A stretch of DNA of 64,000 nt from an uncultured Pelagibacteraceae bacterium (GCA_902571055.1 CACGAM010000001.1:62001-126000), one strand, 5' to 3'. Numbered from the stretch's first letter, positions 44,135-53,543 are shown. Notes: generated by a model from the sequence alone, not told the origin. Numbers and translations: made by a program.

Positions 44135-44991
44135 AATCAGTAAGATATTTTTTCGAGTATATTATTATCAAATTTTTATTTTTTATATTTAGTTTACTTG
44201 GATATTCTAGAGCGTCAAATATAGGTGAGAAAATTGGAAAACTTTTTGGACCATTAATTAGAGATAACAAGAAAATATTGCATAATTTAGAAGAATGTAA
44301 TATCGGCAACAATGATCATGATAGAACCGTTATAGTAAGTGAGATGTGGGGCAACTATGGAAGAATACTAGCTGAATATCCTTTTATAAAACATTTCAGA
44401 AATTCAAATTTAAGTAAATATATTACATTAGAGGGAAAAGATATTTTAGATGAGATTATAAGAGAAAAGAAAAGTGTAGTTTTTATTTCAGCACATTTTA
44501 ATAATTTCGAATTAATGGCATTGTGTCTTGAAAAAGCAGGAATAGATTTAGCTGCAATATACAGACCTTTAAACAATTTTTTTTTAAATAATACCATGGA
44601 AAATATAAGAAAAAAATATATCTGCAGAAACCAGATAAAAAAAGGTAAGTCTGGAAGTAGAGAAATATTAAAATTTATAAAACAAAATTTTTCGATTGCA
44701 CTGATGATTGATCAAAGAGTAAGTGAGGGCGTGAAAAGCAATTTTTTTAACAGATTAGCACTAACAACAAGTATACCAGCGCAAATTATTAAAAAATATG
44801 ACCTTGAGATTGTCCCTGTTTATATTGAGAGAAAGAACAAAATATATTTTAATATGAGTATAGATAAACCAATTAAATTTAATAATAAATCTGAGATTGT
44901 TGATATAACTAATAGATTAAATAATGTTATAGAAAAAAGAATTTTAAGTAATCCCAGTCAATGGATATGGACACATAATCGTTGGAAATAG
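44131..44991 (+). CDS. Lipid A biosynthesis acyltransferase (LpxL/HtrB-like)
   Basis: Transfers a secondary acyl chain to Kdo-lipid A. 286 residues. A membrane-anchoring N-terminus (IIIKFLFFIFSLLGYSRASNIGEKIGKLFGP) is followed by the HX4E catalytic motif SAHFNNFELM near 118-127, the AAIYRPLNN substrate block, and MIDQRVSEGVKSNFFNRLA near 191. C-terminal PSQWIWTHNRWK is the classic LpxL/HtrB ending. It closes the msbA-waaA-lpxK-lpxL run. Confidence 0.93.
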   Translation: MKSVRYFFEYIIIKFLFFIFSLLGYSRASNIGEKIGKLFGPLIRDNKKILHNLEECNIGNNDHDRTVIVSEMWGNYGRILAEYPFIKHFRNSNLSKYITLEGKDILDEIIREKKSVVFISAHFNNFELMALCLEKAGIDLAAIYRPLNNFFLNNTMENIRKKYICRNQIKKGKSGSREILKFIKQNFSIALMIDQRVSEGVKSNFFNRLALTTSIPAQIIKKYDLEIVPVYIERKNKIYFNMSIDKPIKFNNKSEIVDITNRLNNVIEKRILSNPSQWIWTHNRWK

Positions 44992-44998
44992 TATGAGT

Positions 44999-45181
44999 TT
45001 ATTTATATTTTTGTGATGCTTCCTTATAAGAAAAATAGGCTTCCTGTTTATCGACATTCCAATATGTAAGTTTTTCTAAACTAATTTCCTTTCCAGATAC
45101 TGCACAAACAACATGATCTCCGTGTTCTATAACTTCGTAATTATTTGGCAAATATTTTAATTTTGCTAATTTTTTAAACAT
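44999..45181 (-). CDS. DUF2093 small protein
   Basis: 60 residues starting at the ATG at 45181 (an in-frame ATG at 45241 would run into purD). LKYLPNNYEVIEHGDHVVCAVSGKEISLEKLTYWNVDKQEAYFSYKEAS matches the DUF2093 pattern seen in many Alphaproteobacteria (YL-G-Y-V--GD-V-CAVTG--I-L--LRYWSV--QE-Y). Function unknown. There are 21 bp to the divergent purD start. In other Alphaproteobacteria it often sits near purD and xseA; xseA is not seen here. Confidence 0.82.
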   Translation of the reverse strand: MFKKLAKLKYLPNNYEVIEHGDHVVCAVSGKEISLEKLTYWNVDKQEAYFSYKEASQKYK

Positions 45182-45202
45182 TTTTAGTTTATAAGTTAAT
45201 AC

Positions 45203-46471
45203 ATGAATATTGTAATAATTGGAAGTGGAGGAAGAGAGCATGCACTATGCTATAAGCTATTAAAATCTTCTAAGATTAATAAAATATATTGTATACCAGG
45301 TAATGCTGGTACTGATGAAATTGCGACAAATATTTTTGCAGATATAAATGATTTCGATGAAATATATAAAATTGTTTTAAAATTAAATGTAGAACTTATA
45401 GTAGTTGGTCCTGAGATACCTTTGGTTAATGGAATTGTTGATTACTTTGAGAAAAAAAATATAAAAATATTTGGCCCCAATAAAAAGTGTTCTCAGTTAG
45501 AAGGATCAAAATTTTTTATGAAGAACATCTGTAAAAAATATAATATTCCTAGCGCTAAATATTTTGAAATATCAGATATCAATCAGATAGAAAAATTCTT
45601 AAGTAGTGTTTCATTTCCAGTCGTCGTAAAATCAGATGGACTTGCTGCAGGTAAAGGAGTAACGATATGCAATAATCTAGATGAAGTATTAAAAGATGTT
45701 CAAGAAATATTGGATGGTAAGTTTAAATCTTCAAACAAAGTGTTTATTGAGGAGTTTTTAGAGGGTGAGGAACTAAGCTACTTTGTTATTACAGACGGAT
45801 ATGATTATAAATGTTTAGGAACTGCACAAGATCACAAGAAAATTGGAGAGGGAGATGTTGGTTTAAACACTGGTGGCATGGGTGCTTATTCGCCTTCAAA
45901 AATTATTAATAATAAACTAGAGAATAAAATCCAAAAAGAAATAATTGAGCCAACATTAAATGGTTTAAGAAAAGAAGGACTAATTTATAAAGGAATTTTA
46001 TATGCGGGGTTAATGATAAATAATGGTGAACCAAAGTTGATTGAGTATAATATTAGGTTTGGCGACCCTGAATGCCAAGTATTAATGATGCGTCTCAATA
46101 GTGATCTTCTCGAAATTTTAATTTCTACACTTGAAAATAAAATTCTTGAGCAAAAAATTACATGGAGTGAAAATGACTCAATAACAGTTGTTGCAGCAAA
46201 TAAGGGATATCCTGAGCAATATAAAAAAAATAGTATTATTAAAAATTTAGATACAATAAAAGTTGATGACAATCAGCAAATATTCCATGCTGGGACTACT
46301 AGAGACAAAGATGGAAAGATTTTGGCTACAGGTGGAAGAGTTTTAAATTCAACAGTTTTGTCAAAATCGCTCAGTGTTGCAAGAAAAAAGGCAAATGAAA
46401 TTTTAGAGAATGTGAAATGGGAAAACAAATATTATAGGAAAGATATTGGTTTTAGAGTAATTGATAAGTGA
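45203..46471 (+). CDS. purD: Phosphoribosylamine-glycine ligase
   Basis: Second step of purine synthesis, ATP-grasp enzyme. 422 residues. N-terminal NIVIIGSGGREHALCYKL, IFGPNKKCSQLEGSKFFMKNIC near 92-113, VVKSDGLAAGKGVTIC near 143, HKKIGEGDVGLNTGGMGAYSPSK near 213-236, and EYNIRFGDPECQVLMMRL near 282. All are family hallmarks and the length is normal. It overlaps rsmD (GTG start at 46468) by 4 bp. Confidence 0.97.
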   Translation: MNIVIIGSGGREHALCYKLLKSSKINKIYCIPGNAGTDEIATNIFADINDFDEIYKIVLKLNVELIVVGPEIPLVNGIVDYFEKKNIKIFGPNKKCSQLEGSKFFMKNICKKYNIPSAKYFEISDINQIEKFLSSVSFPVVVKSDGLAAGKGVTICNNLDEVLKDVQEILDGKFKSSNKVFIEEFLEGEELSYFVITDGYDYKCLGTAQDHKKIGEGDVGLNTGGMGAYSPSKIINNKLENKIQKEIIEPTLNGLRKEGLIYKGILYAGLMINNGEPKLIEYNIRFGDPECQVLMMRLNSDLLEILISTLENKILEQKITWSENDSITVVAANKGYPEQYKKNSIIKNLDTIKVDDNQQIFHAGTTRDKDGKILATGGRVLNSTVLSKSLSVARKKANEILENVKWENKYYRKDIGFRVIDK

Positions 46472-47031
46472 GAATAATTGGAGGACTTTCAAAAGGAGTA
46501 AGGTTATTTCAGCCAAAAGATAAGGAAACAAGACCTCTAAAAGATTTAACAAAAGAATCTATCTTCAATACATTAATCCATAATAATGATTTAAATATAT
46601 CTTTTCAAAATTTAAGTATTTTAGATATTTTTTCAGGAACAGGCTCTTTTGGACTTGAGTGTATTTCTAGAGGAGCTAGTAAAGTATTTTTTGTAGAAAA
46701 CTATTTACCTGTAATTGAGATATTAAAAAAAAATATAAATAAGTTAAAATTCAACAATAATTGTGAAATAGTCAATAAAGATTTTATAGATAGTAATTTA
46801 GAAACAATTAAAAATAAGAAATTTAATTTAATCTTTATTGATCCACCTTTTAAAATAAATAATCTAGATTTAATTTTAGATAAAATAATTCATTCCAAAC
46901 TTTTGGATATTATTGGGGTAATAGTAATTCACAGACATAAAAATTCTAACGATAAAATACCAAGCGAACTAAAGATGGTGAAAACTAAAAATTATGGATT
47001 ATCAAAAATAATCTTCCTAAAGTTTGCTTAG
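46468..47031 (+). CDS. rsmD: 16S rRNA m2G966 methyltransferase
   Basis: SAM-dependent methyltransferase, 187 residues. Starts with GTG in the GTGA overlap with purD, giving MRIIGGLSKGVRLFQPK, the standard RsmD N-terminus. ETRPLKDLTKESIFNTL is the usual substrate-contact region; LDIFSGTGSFGLECISRGASKVFFVE near 51 is the SAM loop, and LIFIDPPFK near 125 is the NPPY-type catalytic motif. The last 15 bp overlap the convergent pgi gene. Confidence 0.95.
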   Translation: MRIIGGLSKGVRLFQPKDKETRPLKDLTKESIFNTLIHNNDLNISFQNLSILDIFSGTGSFGLECISRGASKVFFVENYLPVIEILKKNINKLKFNNNCEIVNKDFIDSNLETIKNKKFNLIFIDPPFKINNLDLILDKIIHSKLLDIIGVIVIHRHKNSNDKIPSELKMVKTKNYGLSKIIFLKFA

Positions 47032-48183
47032 CAATCTCTTTGTTTCGATTTTAATTAATTCAACAGATGGTTGATCTAGAGGGTTTACCTTTAATGCATG
47101 TCCTAAAAGAATAGTTTCTAACACACAAAAACAAAATAGTTCTCCGAGAGTGTTTTCATCTTTTTTTTTAATATTAAATGAACGAAAAGGTATATTTTTT
47201 TTTCTAAAAATGTTTTGCGTCGATTTTTCTTGTGCTTCTAAAATTTCATTCAAATTTTTATTTTTTAGATATTTTTTATCATCAAGAATAAATTTATTAT
47301 CCTGTTTATTACTAGTTTTAGATGTAACGTTAAAAAACGTAAAAAAGCAATTTTTCGGACCATCTAAATATAGTTGTAACAGGCTATGATTATCTTTAGG
47401 CATTGATGAAATTATAGGTGTAATACCTTTGGATTTTTTACCTAACGATTCAGCTGTTAATTGTTGATACCATTTAAAAAAGTTTTCAGAGCTTTCATCG
47501 TAATTTAAAAAGATAGAGTTTTTTTTATTTTTTTTTACATAATGAATTATATTTTCAACATTGATTATTAAATTTTCTAAAAATCTTTTATTTTTTATTA
47601 AATAGTTGAATTTTTTAAATTTTTTTTCGTTTAAACCCATAAGCTCAGCAGGCAACATTCCGACTTCAGACAAAACAGAATATCTGCCCCCAATATAATT
47701 TTTATGTTCAAATATATCGCTTTTTATTTTATTAGATAATCGTCTAAGATAATTATTTGTATTTTCTGTTATAATAATATTTTTATTATTTTTATTTTTA
47801 AGAATTATATTAAAATTTGAAATTGTTTCTAAAGTTTCACCAGATTTAGATACAACAATATTTGGCATTTTTTTTAAATTTTTAATTTGTGGAATTAGAT
47901 TATTGTGAAAGTAAAAGTTTTTTTTAATTTTATGTCTTAAAAATTGATATATAGCCTCTGTTCCTAAAATAGATCCACCCATACCAATTAATCGAAAGTC
48001 TTTATAAAATTTATATTTATTAATGTCTTTTTTTGAATAGCTGTACTTGAAACTTTTAGTAAAACTTTTCAACAAAGGGTAATTTTTCAACCACTCATAT
48101 TTTTTTAGATTATTTGTTTTTGCTTTGATATTTTTAATTTTTTTATTTTTAAAATTAACAAAAGTTATGTTTTTTGAGAACAT
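47017..48183 (-). CDS. pgi: Glucose-6-phosphate isomerase, short form
   Basis: 388 residues versus about 550 for the E. coli enzyme. Sugar-phosphate isomerase motifs are visible: RLIGMGGSILGTEAIYQFLRH near 65, NIVVSKSGETLETISNFNIIL near 108, NYIGGRYSVLSEVGMLPAELMGL near 160, ESLGKKSKGITPIIS near 242, and a C-terminal VNPLDQPSVELIKI with the late catalytic-region residues. The reduced size resembles streamlined Pgi variants. It is downstream of a DUF3035 lipoprotein gene by 2 bp. Confidence 0.9.
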   Translation of the reverse strand: MFSKNITFVNFKNKKIKNIKAKTNNLKKYEWLKNYPLLKSFTKSFKYSYSKKDINKYKFYKDFRLIGMGGSILGTEAIYQFLRHKIKKNFYFHNNLIPQIKNLKKMPNIVVSKSGETLETISNFNIILKNKNNKNIIITENTNNYLRRLSNKIKSDIFEHKNYIGGRYSVLSEVGMLPAELMGLNEKKFKKFNYLIKNKRFLENLIINVENIIHYVKKNKKNSIFLNYDESSENFFKWYQQLTAESLGKKSKGITPIISSMPKDNHSLLQLYLDGPKNCFFTFFNVTSKTSNKQDNKFILDDKKYLKNKNLNEILEAQEKSTQNIFRKKNIPFRSFNIKKKDENTLGELFCFCVLETILLGHALKVNPLDQPSVELIKIETKRLLSKL

Positions 48184-48185
48184 TA

Positions 48186-48497
48186 CTAATTAATTTTTTC
48201 TATTATTGCTTGTTCTAAACTTTTAGATTTGTTATTTTTTGATTTCTTAACTTTTGTAGAAACTTTTAATTTATCTTTTAAGCCACTTTCAGGCTCCTTT
48301 GTTTCAATTATATTTTCATCTAATGGAACTGGTAATTCATTAAAATCTGGCGGCATAGATAAAGGATTTTTTTTTTGAACAAGAAATTCGTCGCTTCTTT
48401 CTCCCCTACTTTTTCCTTGTAACGCATCTTTGGTCCCTTGACATGATGTGGCAAAGAAACAAACAATAATTAAAAATAAATTTATAATATTTTTCAT
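48186..48497 (-). CDS. DUF3035 lipoprotein, BamF-like
   Basis: 103 residues. N-terminal lipoprotein signal with lipobox FATSC followed by Q at +2 (Cys near 19), hence probably outer-membrane anchored. GERSDEFLVQKKNPLSMPPDFNELPVP matches the DUF3035 core (DEF-V-x-x-PL-PPDF-LP-P), whose members were named BamF in Caulobacter for association with the Bam complex. The remainder is Lys-rich and disordered. It overlaps lspA, the enzyme that would process it, by 4 bp. Confidence 0.85.
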   Translation of the reverse strand: MKNIINLFLIIVCFFATSCQGTKDALQGKSRGERSDEFLVQKKNPLSMPPDFNELPVPLDENIIETKEPESGLKDKLKVSTKVKKSKNNKSKSLEQAIIEKIN

Positions 48498-48982
48498 TTA
48501 CTAAGTTTTTTATAATCTAATATTTCCATAAAAATAAGGCAAGTAATTCCTATAGAAATAAAAATATCAGCAACGTTAAATACAAACCAATGATAACCAT
48601 TAAAATTAATATCTATAAAATCTGGGACTGCAGAGTAGTAAAATCTGTCGAAAAGATTCCCAAATGAGCCCCCTAATATGACTATATATATTATCCTTTT
48701 AATACTTTTAGATGCTACCGCTAAGTAGATTAATATAAAATTTATTAATAATATTATAAATGTAATAGCATTATATAAAAAATTATCACTGAAAGATAAA
48801 AGACCAAAACCAATACCAGTATTCCATATCAGTATTATATTTAAAAATTCGTTTATATAAATATTCAGCTCCTCGTTATTAGCAATATTTAGTATATAAA
48901 TTTTTGATATTCGATCTAATGTAAAAATTGAGAAAAAAAGAAAAAAATAAAATACGTATTTGCTATAAATTGATTTGTTCAT
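48494..48982 (-). CDS. lspA: Lipoprotein signal peptidase (signal peptidase II)
   Basis: Aspartyl protease of the inner membrane that cleaves prolipoproteins. 162 residues with four hydrophobic helices. The catalytic aspartates lie in GGSFGNLFDRFYYSAVPDFIDINF near 106-129 (first Asp region) and FNVADIFISIGI near 137. LIWNTGIGFGLLS is the NxG block. The next gene downstream encodes a lipoprotein. In the upstream gene ileS the stop has moved, so the gap to lspA is 23 bp. Confidence 0.94.
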   Translation of the reverse strand: MNKSIYSKYVFYFFLFFSIFTLDRISKIYILNIANNEELNIYINEFLNIILIWNTGIGFGLLSFSDNFLYNAITFIILLINFILIYLAVASKSIKRIIYIVILGGSFGNLFDRFYYSAVPDFIDINFNGYHWFVFNVADIFISIGITCLIFMEILDYKKLSK

Positions 48983-49000
48983 ATCAAGTTATTTCACCAT

Positions 49001-49079
49001 GCCGCTCACATTTGTTCTCTGTTATTTTCCAACATACAAGAAAGCCGCTCACATTTATTCTCTCTTATTTTCCAACATA
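49001..49079. repeat. 43-nt-period tandem duplication at the end of ileS
   Basis: Two copies of a 36-nt block at 49001-49036 and 49044-49079, with two mismatches (positions 14 and 21), separated by 7 unrelated bases. Each begins GCCGCTCACATTT and ends TTTTCCAACATA. The period is 43 nt, which is not a multiple of three, so the second copy is read in another frame within ileS. The copy nearest lspA, read in the frame of the first, would encode CWKITENKCERHGEIT and stop at 48984. Confidence 0.85.
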
Positions 49080-51756
49080 AATTACATTTTTTCCCATTTG
49101 CCTTTGTGGTTGAAGCCTCAAAAGCATTTTTAATTGAACTATCCTCATAGACATCAACTTTTGACGTAATTAGCAACTCTTCAAAATCAAAATTACTAAA
49201 TTTTTTATAAAGTTTATTGTCTAATTTAATATCTACTTTTGCCTCTAAACTTGAACCAATGATTTTTTCAGCTCTTTTGTTTTCTATACTTATATTGCAA
49301 TGATCCCTAATTTTAATAAGTTCTAACCATTTTTCCTCTAATGACTTATTTTTCCATTCCGCAGGAACTTTTGGGAAATTTTCAAGATGAATACTTTTTC
49401 CATCTTTATTTATTATTTTATAAATTTCTTCTGTGGTAAAAGTAAGTATAGGTGCAAACCATTTTAATAAGCAATTTATAATTACGTTAAGTACTTCGAT
49501 ACAGCTTTTTCTTTTTTTTGAAGATTTTGTATCACAATAAAGCGTGTCTTTTCTTATATCGAAATAAAAAGATGATAAATCTACAGTGCAAAAATTTAAT
49601 AATTCTTTGTAAAGATTATGAAAATTATAAATATTAAAATTGTAATGAAACTTAGTATTTAATACTTGAATTTTATTAAGCATAATTTGCTCAAGCTCTG
49701 GGAGCTCATTAACTTTAATATTATTAAAATCTAAGTCTATTACCTCATCATTTAAGTTTCCAAGAAGGTATCTGAATGTATTTCTTATTTTTCTATATGC
49801 TTCCGCATGTTGTTCCAAAATTGAATAATCTATTCTAAGATCTTCAGCATAGTTTGAAGCTGCAACCCAAATTCTTAAAATATCGGCACCATATTTTTTT
49901 AATATTTCCTCAGGTGATATTGTATTCCCAGCAGATTTTGACATTTTGTGACCTTTGCCATCTACAACAAACCCGTGTGATAAAATGCTTTCAAATGGTG
50001 CTTTACCTCTCGTTCCACAAGATTGAAGTAAAGACGAGTGAAACCAGCCTCTATGTTGATCTGATCCCTCTAGGTACATTGATGCAGGCCATTTTAGATC
50101 CTCTCTTTTTTCCAATACAAAGGAATGTGTTGAGCCACTATCAAACCATACTTCGACGATGTCATTTAATTTTTCGAAATCTTCCGCTTTATATTTATCT
50201 CCTAAAAATTTTTGTGGGTCGTCTGAAAACCAACAATCAGAGCCTTCTTTTTCATAAATATTTGCGATATTTTCAAAGACATCATCATCGATAAGTACAT
50301 TATTAGTTTTTTTTGAAATAAATATTGGTAACGGCACACCCCACACTCTCTGTCTAGAAACACACCAATCTGGTCTTGTTTCTATCATTGACTTTATTCT
50401 CTCCTTGCCTTTACTTGGATAAAATATTGTTTCGTCTAAAGCTTTTAAAGCTTTTTTTCTCAAACCATGGCTTTCCATTGAAATAAACCATTGTTGTGTT
50501 GCTCTATGCACTAGCGGAGCTTTAGACCTCCAAGAATGAGGATAAGAATGATTAAGTTTGCCATTAGCAAGAAGTTTCTTCTCACTTTTGAGTTTTTCTA
50601 TAATTATAGGATTAATTTTAAAAATGTGCTGTCCCTCAAATAATGGAATATGTTTTGTATATTTACCGTCATCATCAACAGTTTCTAATGCTTTGATATC
50701 ATGTTTGAGACATAGATTAAAATCATCAGGGCCGTGACTTGGTGCGCAATGCACAATGCCTGTCCCTTGTTCAATTGTAACGAAACGTGCTTCCAACATA
50801 GGTACATCATAGTCAAATCCATCACTTATAAATGGATGCGAACAGATAGTGCCTTCAAAATTCCCACCTTTTATCTCTTTGATAATTTTATAATTTTTAA
50901 TATCACAATCTTTTATTACATTTTCTAAAAGGTCTTTAGCTACAACAATTTTTCTATTCTTAAAATCGTTATCATCATTTAATTTAATAACTTGATAAGT
51001 TAAATTTTCATTATATGCCAAAGCTTTATTTGCTGGAATTGTCCATGGAGTGGTTGTCCATATTACAATTTCAGAATTTTCTAAATCCTTTATATTTGTT
51101 TTTTTTATATTAAATGAAACATAAATCGTATCTGAGGTATGATCCATATACTCTACCTCGGCATCTGATAAAGCGGTTTTTTCTACTGTAGACCAAAGTA
51201 CTGGTTTATAGCCTTTATAAAGACTCCCTTCTTTCAAAAACTTACTCAATTCTCTTACTATTTGAGCTTCTGCATCGAAGCTCATTGTTGAATAATAATT
51301 TTCCCAATCTCCTACAACTCCTAATCTTTTAAATTGATCTTTGTGGGTTTTTATCCATTTATTTGCAAAATCTCTGCACTCTTTTCTAAATTCAACAATA
51401 GGAATATCGTTTTTATTTTTTTTATTTTTTTTATATTGCTCTTCAATTTTCCATTCTATAGGAAGTCCATGACAATCCCATCCTGGAACATAAACTGAAT
51501 CCTTTCCATTCATTTGATGAAATTTAGTTATAATGTCTTTTAAAATTTTATTTAAAGCTGTTCCCATGTGAATATTACCATTGGCATATGGGGGTCCATC
51601 ATGAAGTATGAATTTCTCTTTTCCTTTTGTACTTTCACGTAAACTTTCATACAATTTTATCTGATCCCAATACTTAATTAAATTTGGCTCTTTATTTGGC
51701 AAATTAGCCTTCATAGAGAAAACTGTTTTTGGTAAATTTATATGTTCTTTGCTCAT
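49006..51756 (-). CDS. ileS: Isoleucyl-tRNA synthetase with altered C-terminus
   Basis: Class I synthetase charging tRNA-Ile, 916 residues. The HIGH-type motif is PPYANGNIHMGTALNK near 55-70, the editing domain has TTPWTIPANKALAY near 235, and DGKGHKMSKSAGN lies near 598-610. The C-terminal zinc-binding segment starts normally (KKCNLCWKIRENKCER), but the last residues LSCMLENNREQM come from a shifted frame caused by a 43-nt tandem duplication. Without it the end would read CERHGEIT and stop 1 nt before the lspA start. It overlaps ribF by 4 bp. The enzyme body is intact, so function is likely kept. Confidence 0.95.
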   Translation of the reverse strand: MSKEHINLPKTVFSMKANLPNKEPNLIKYWDQIKLYESLRESTKGKEKFILHDGPPYANGNIHMGTALNKILKDIITKFHQMNGKDSVYVPGWDCHGLPIEWKIEEQYKKNKKNKNDIPIVEFRKECRDFANKWIKTHKDQFKRLGVVGDWENYYSTMSFDAEAQIVRELSKFLKEGSLYKGYKPVLWSTVEKTALSDAEVEYMDHTSDTIYVSFNIKKTNIKDLENSEIVIWTTTPWTIPANKALAYNENLTYQVIKLNDDNDFKNRKIVVAKDLLENVIKDCDIKNYKIIKEIKGGNFEGTICSHPFISDGFDYDVPMLEARFVTIEQGTGIVHCAPSHGPDDFNLCLKHDIKALETVDDDGKYTKHIPLFEGQHIFKINPIIIEKLKSEKKLLANGKLNHSYPHSWRSKAPLVHRATQQWFISMESHGLRKKALKALDETIFYPSKGKERIKSMIETRPDWCVSRQRVWGVPLPIFISKKTNNVLIDDDVFENIANIYEKEGSDCWFSDDPQKFLGDKYKAEDFEKLNDIVEVWFDSGSTHSFVLEKREDLKWPASMYLEGSDQHRGWFHSSLLQSCGTRGKAPFESILSHGFVVDGKGHKMSKSAGNTISPEEILKKYGADILRIWVAASNYAEDLRIDYSILEQHAEAYRKIRNTFRYLLGNLNDEVIDLDFNNIKVNELPELEQIMLNKIQVLNTKFHYNFNIYNFHNLYKELLNFCTVDLSSFYFDIRKDTLYCDTKSSKKRKSCIEVLNVIINCLLKWFAPILTFTTEEIYKIINKDGKSIHLENFPKVPAEWKNKSLEEKWLELIKIRDHCNISIENKRAEKIIGSSLEAKVDIKLDNKLYKKFSNFDFEELLITSKVDVYEDSSIKNAFEASTTKANGKKCNLCWKIRENKCERLSCMLENNREQM

Positions 51757-52697
51757 AATTTTTTATTTAACTCTTTTTTACTTACTAAAATATCTTTGTC
51801 GATTTGTTTTTTAAGCTGATCAATGTTTTTAAATTTTTTTTCACCTCTAATAAAGCTAATAAACTCTACTTTCAATTTTTTATTATAAATGTTCTTTGAA
51901 AAATTAAATATATTTACTTCTAACAAAAGTTTTTTTTGATTAAAAGTTGGTCTATATCCTATATTAGCAATGCCGTTGTATTTTTTATTATTTTTTCCTA
52001 TTTTGACTTTCACTGAGTATACGCCGGGCTTTGAGATTATATAATCAACTATATCTATGTTGCATGTAGGAAAGCCAATTTGTCTTCCCATTCTTCTACC
52101 TGTTTTAACTAAACCCTCGATAGACCAGTTTCTATCTAAATATTTATTCGCAACCTTTATTTTTCCTTCAGACAGATATTTTCTAATTAAAGTGGAAGAT
52201 ACAATTTTGAGATTTTTTTTTAACGGAGAAGGATTAATTATTTTATATCCATATACTTTTTCAAACTGTTTTAAAGAGCTTACGTCACCCTCTCTTTTAT
52301 TACCAAATCTAAAATTGTCACTAACAAAAATATATCTTGGTTTAATTTTTTTATACAAAACATTTTTTATAAAATTTTTATATTTGGTATTTGAAAATTT
52401 TTTATCAAATTTTTTGTTAATAATAAAATCAATATTATATGATTTTAAAATTTCTATTTTTTGATTGAAATTTGAGATTCTATAATTCTTAAATTTTGGA
52501 TTAAAAAACATTTTTGGTATAGGATCAAAGGTAATCACTCCTAATTTTAGTTTTTTTCTTAACTTATATTTTCGTGCTATTTTGAATAATTTTTGATGTC
52601 CAATATGTAATCCATCAAAATTACCAATTAAAATTATTGAATTATTAAATTTCCTAGAAATATTAAAATCTTTATATATTTTTAAGTTTTTTACCAT
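51753..52697 (-). CDS. ribF: Bifunctional riboflavin kinase / FAD synthetase
   Basis: Converts riboflavin to FMN then FAD. 314 residues. The N-terminal adenylyltransferase domain has IILIGNFDGLHIGHQKLFKIA near 20-40 and KPRYIFVSDNFRFGNKREGD near 115-135, plus SSTLIRKYLSEGKI. The C-terminal flavokinase domain has EGLVKTGRRMGRQIGFPTCNID near 193-215 and YNGIANIGYRPTF near 240. Order and lengths are normal. It overlaps the HAD gene by 7 bp upstream and ileS by 4 bp downstream. Confidence 0.95.
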   Translation of the reverse strand: MVKNLKIYKDFNISRKFNNSIILIGNFDGLHIGHQKLFKIARKYKLRKKLKLGVITFDPIPKMFFNPKFKNYRISNFNQKIEILKSYNIDFIINKKFDKKFSNTKYKNFIKNVLYKKIKPRYIFVSDNFRFGNKREGDVSSLKQFEKVYGYKIINPSPLKKNLKIVSSTLIRKYLSEGKIKVANKYLDRNWSIEGLVKTGRRMGRQIGFPTCNIDIVDYIISKPGVYSVKVKIGKNNKKYNGIANIGYRPTFNQKKLLLEVNIFNFSKNIYNKKLKVEFISFIRGEKKFKNIDQLKKQIDKDILVSKKELNKKL

Positions 52698-53500
52698 TTC
52701 AAATAAGACTGTAAATAGTCAACCCTCACGTTATGATTTTTAAATGTTAAACTTAAATTTGTTTCGTTTTTATGAATTCCACTTGAAATAAAAAGTGAAC
52801 TAAAATTTTGTAAATTTGCCCCTTTAATATCTGTATTAAGATTATCTCCAATACATAAAATTTTTTTATTTTTAATTTTAGCGGATAACTTATATACAAG
52901 TGGATAAGGCTTGCCAAAATATTTTACTTTTCCTCCTTCTTCCTCAAATATTTTCGCAATAGTTCCTGCACAATATTCACGCTTATTACCTCTATCAACT
53001 ATCAAGTCAGGATTAGTACATATCATTTCAAGTTCTTTTTTATTTTTTAATAAATTCTTATAATAATTTAGATCTTCGAAATATTCATCAAATAAACCTG
53101 TGCAAAGTAAAAATTCGCTATCGCTAATATTTTTTACCTTATTTTCTTTAAAAGAAAAAAATAAATCAAAATCTCTTGGCGGGCCAATATGAAAAAATTT
53201 CGATTGTTTGCTCTTTTCATTTAAAAACCTCAATGCAGCTTCTCCAGAAGTATAAACTTTTTCACAATGTAAATTTGCTAATCCCATTTGTTTTAAAAAA
53301 TTAATAACAGTTGAATTTGGTCTAGGCGCATTAGTTAAAAGTACATATTCTTTATTTTTGTCATTTAACTTCTCTAAAACATTAATTGCATCTGGATAAA
53401 GCTTAATACCATTATGTACTACCCCCCAGATATCGATAAAGAAAAGATCAAACTCGTCAACAATAGAACTAAGGCCTATTTGCTCTAAATTTACAGTCAT
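52691..53500 (-). CDS. HAD-superfamily class IIA hydrolase (TIGR01459-like)
   Basis: About 269 residues. Motif I is FFIDIWGVVHNGIKLYPDA near 19-37 (catalytic Asp), motif II is YVLLTNAPRPNSTVINFL near 48, and the late block is FGKPYPLVYKLSA with KILCIGDNLNTDIKGANLQNF near 220-240 (motif IV). The DxWGVxHNG start is the mark of TIGR01459, a family common in Alphaproteobacteria; a sugar or nucleotide phosphatase role is likely but unproven. The ATG at 53500 is preferred over an upstream TTG at 53527, which lies within a hairpin. Confidence 0.88.
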   Translation of the reverse strand: MTVNLEQIGLSSIVDEFDLFFIDIWGVVHNGIKLYPDAINVLEKLNDKNKEYVLLTNAPRPNSTVINFLKQMGLANLHCEKVYTSGEAALRFLNEKSKQSKFFHIGPPRDFDLFFSFKENKVKNISDSEFLLCTGLFDEYFEDLNYYKNLLKNKKELEMICTNPDLIVDRGNKREYCAGTIAKIFEEEGGKVKYFGKPYPLVYKLSAKIKNKKILCIGDNLNTDIKGANLQNFSSLFISSGIHKNETNLSLTFKNHNVRVDYLQSYLKW

Positions 53501-53516
53501 TATTATGATATAACTC

Positions 53517-53543
53517 AAAAAAACCAATTTTTCTTGGTTTTTT
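53517..53543. terminator. Bidirectional-looking hairpin between divergent HAD and groES genes
   Basis: The 10-bp perfect stem AAAAAACCAA/TTGGTTTTTT (53518-53527 with 53534-53543) encloses the loop TTTTTC. Because the stem contains A and T runs, either strand ends in a T tract, as in a bidirectional terminator. The unusual point is the location: upstream of both flanking genes rather than between convergent ends. It may insulate the two promoters or attenuate one; function is unknown. Confidence 0.5.

Noticed and set aside
49854-50294. 146-codon open frame antisense to ileS
   Set aside because: It lies wholly within the catalytic core of ileS on the other strand, with no family resemblance or ribosome site.
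53501-53527. Longer HAD protein starting at TTG 53527
   Set aside because: The start would lie in the hairpin stem and the extra residues are hydrophobic and not part of the family; the ATG at 53500 fits.
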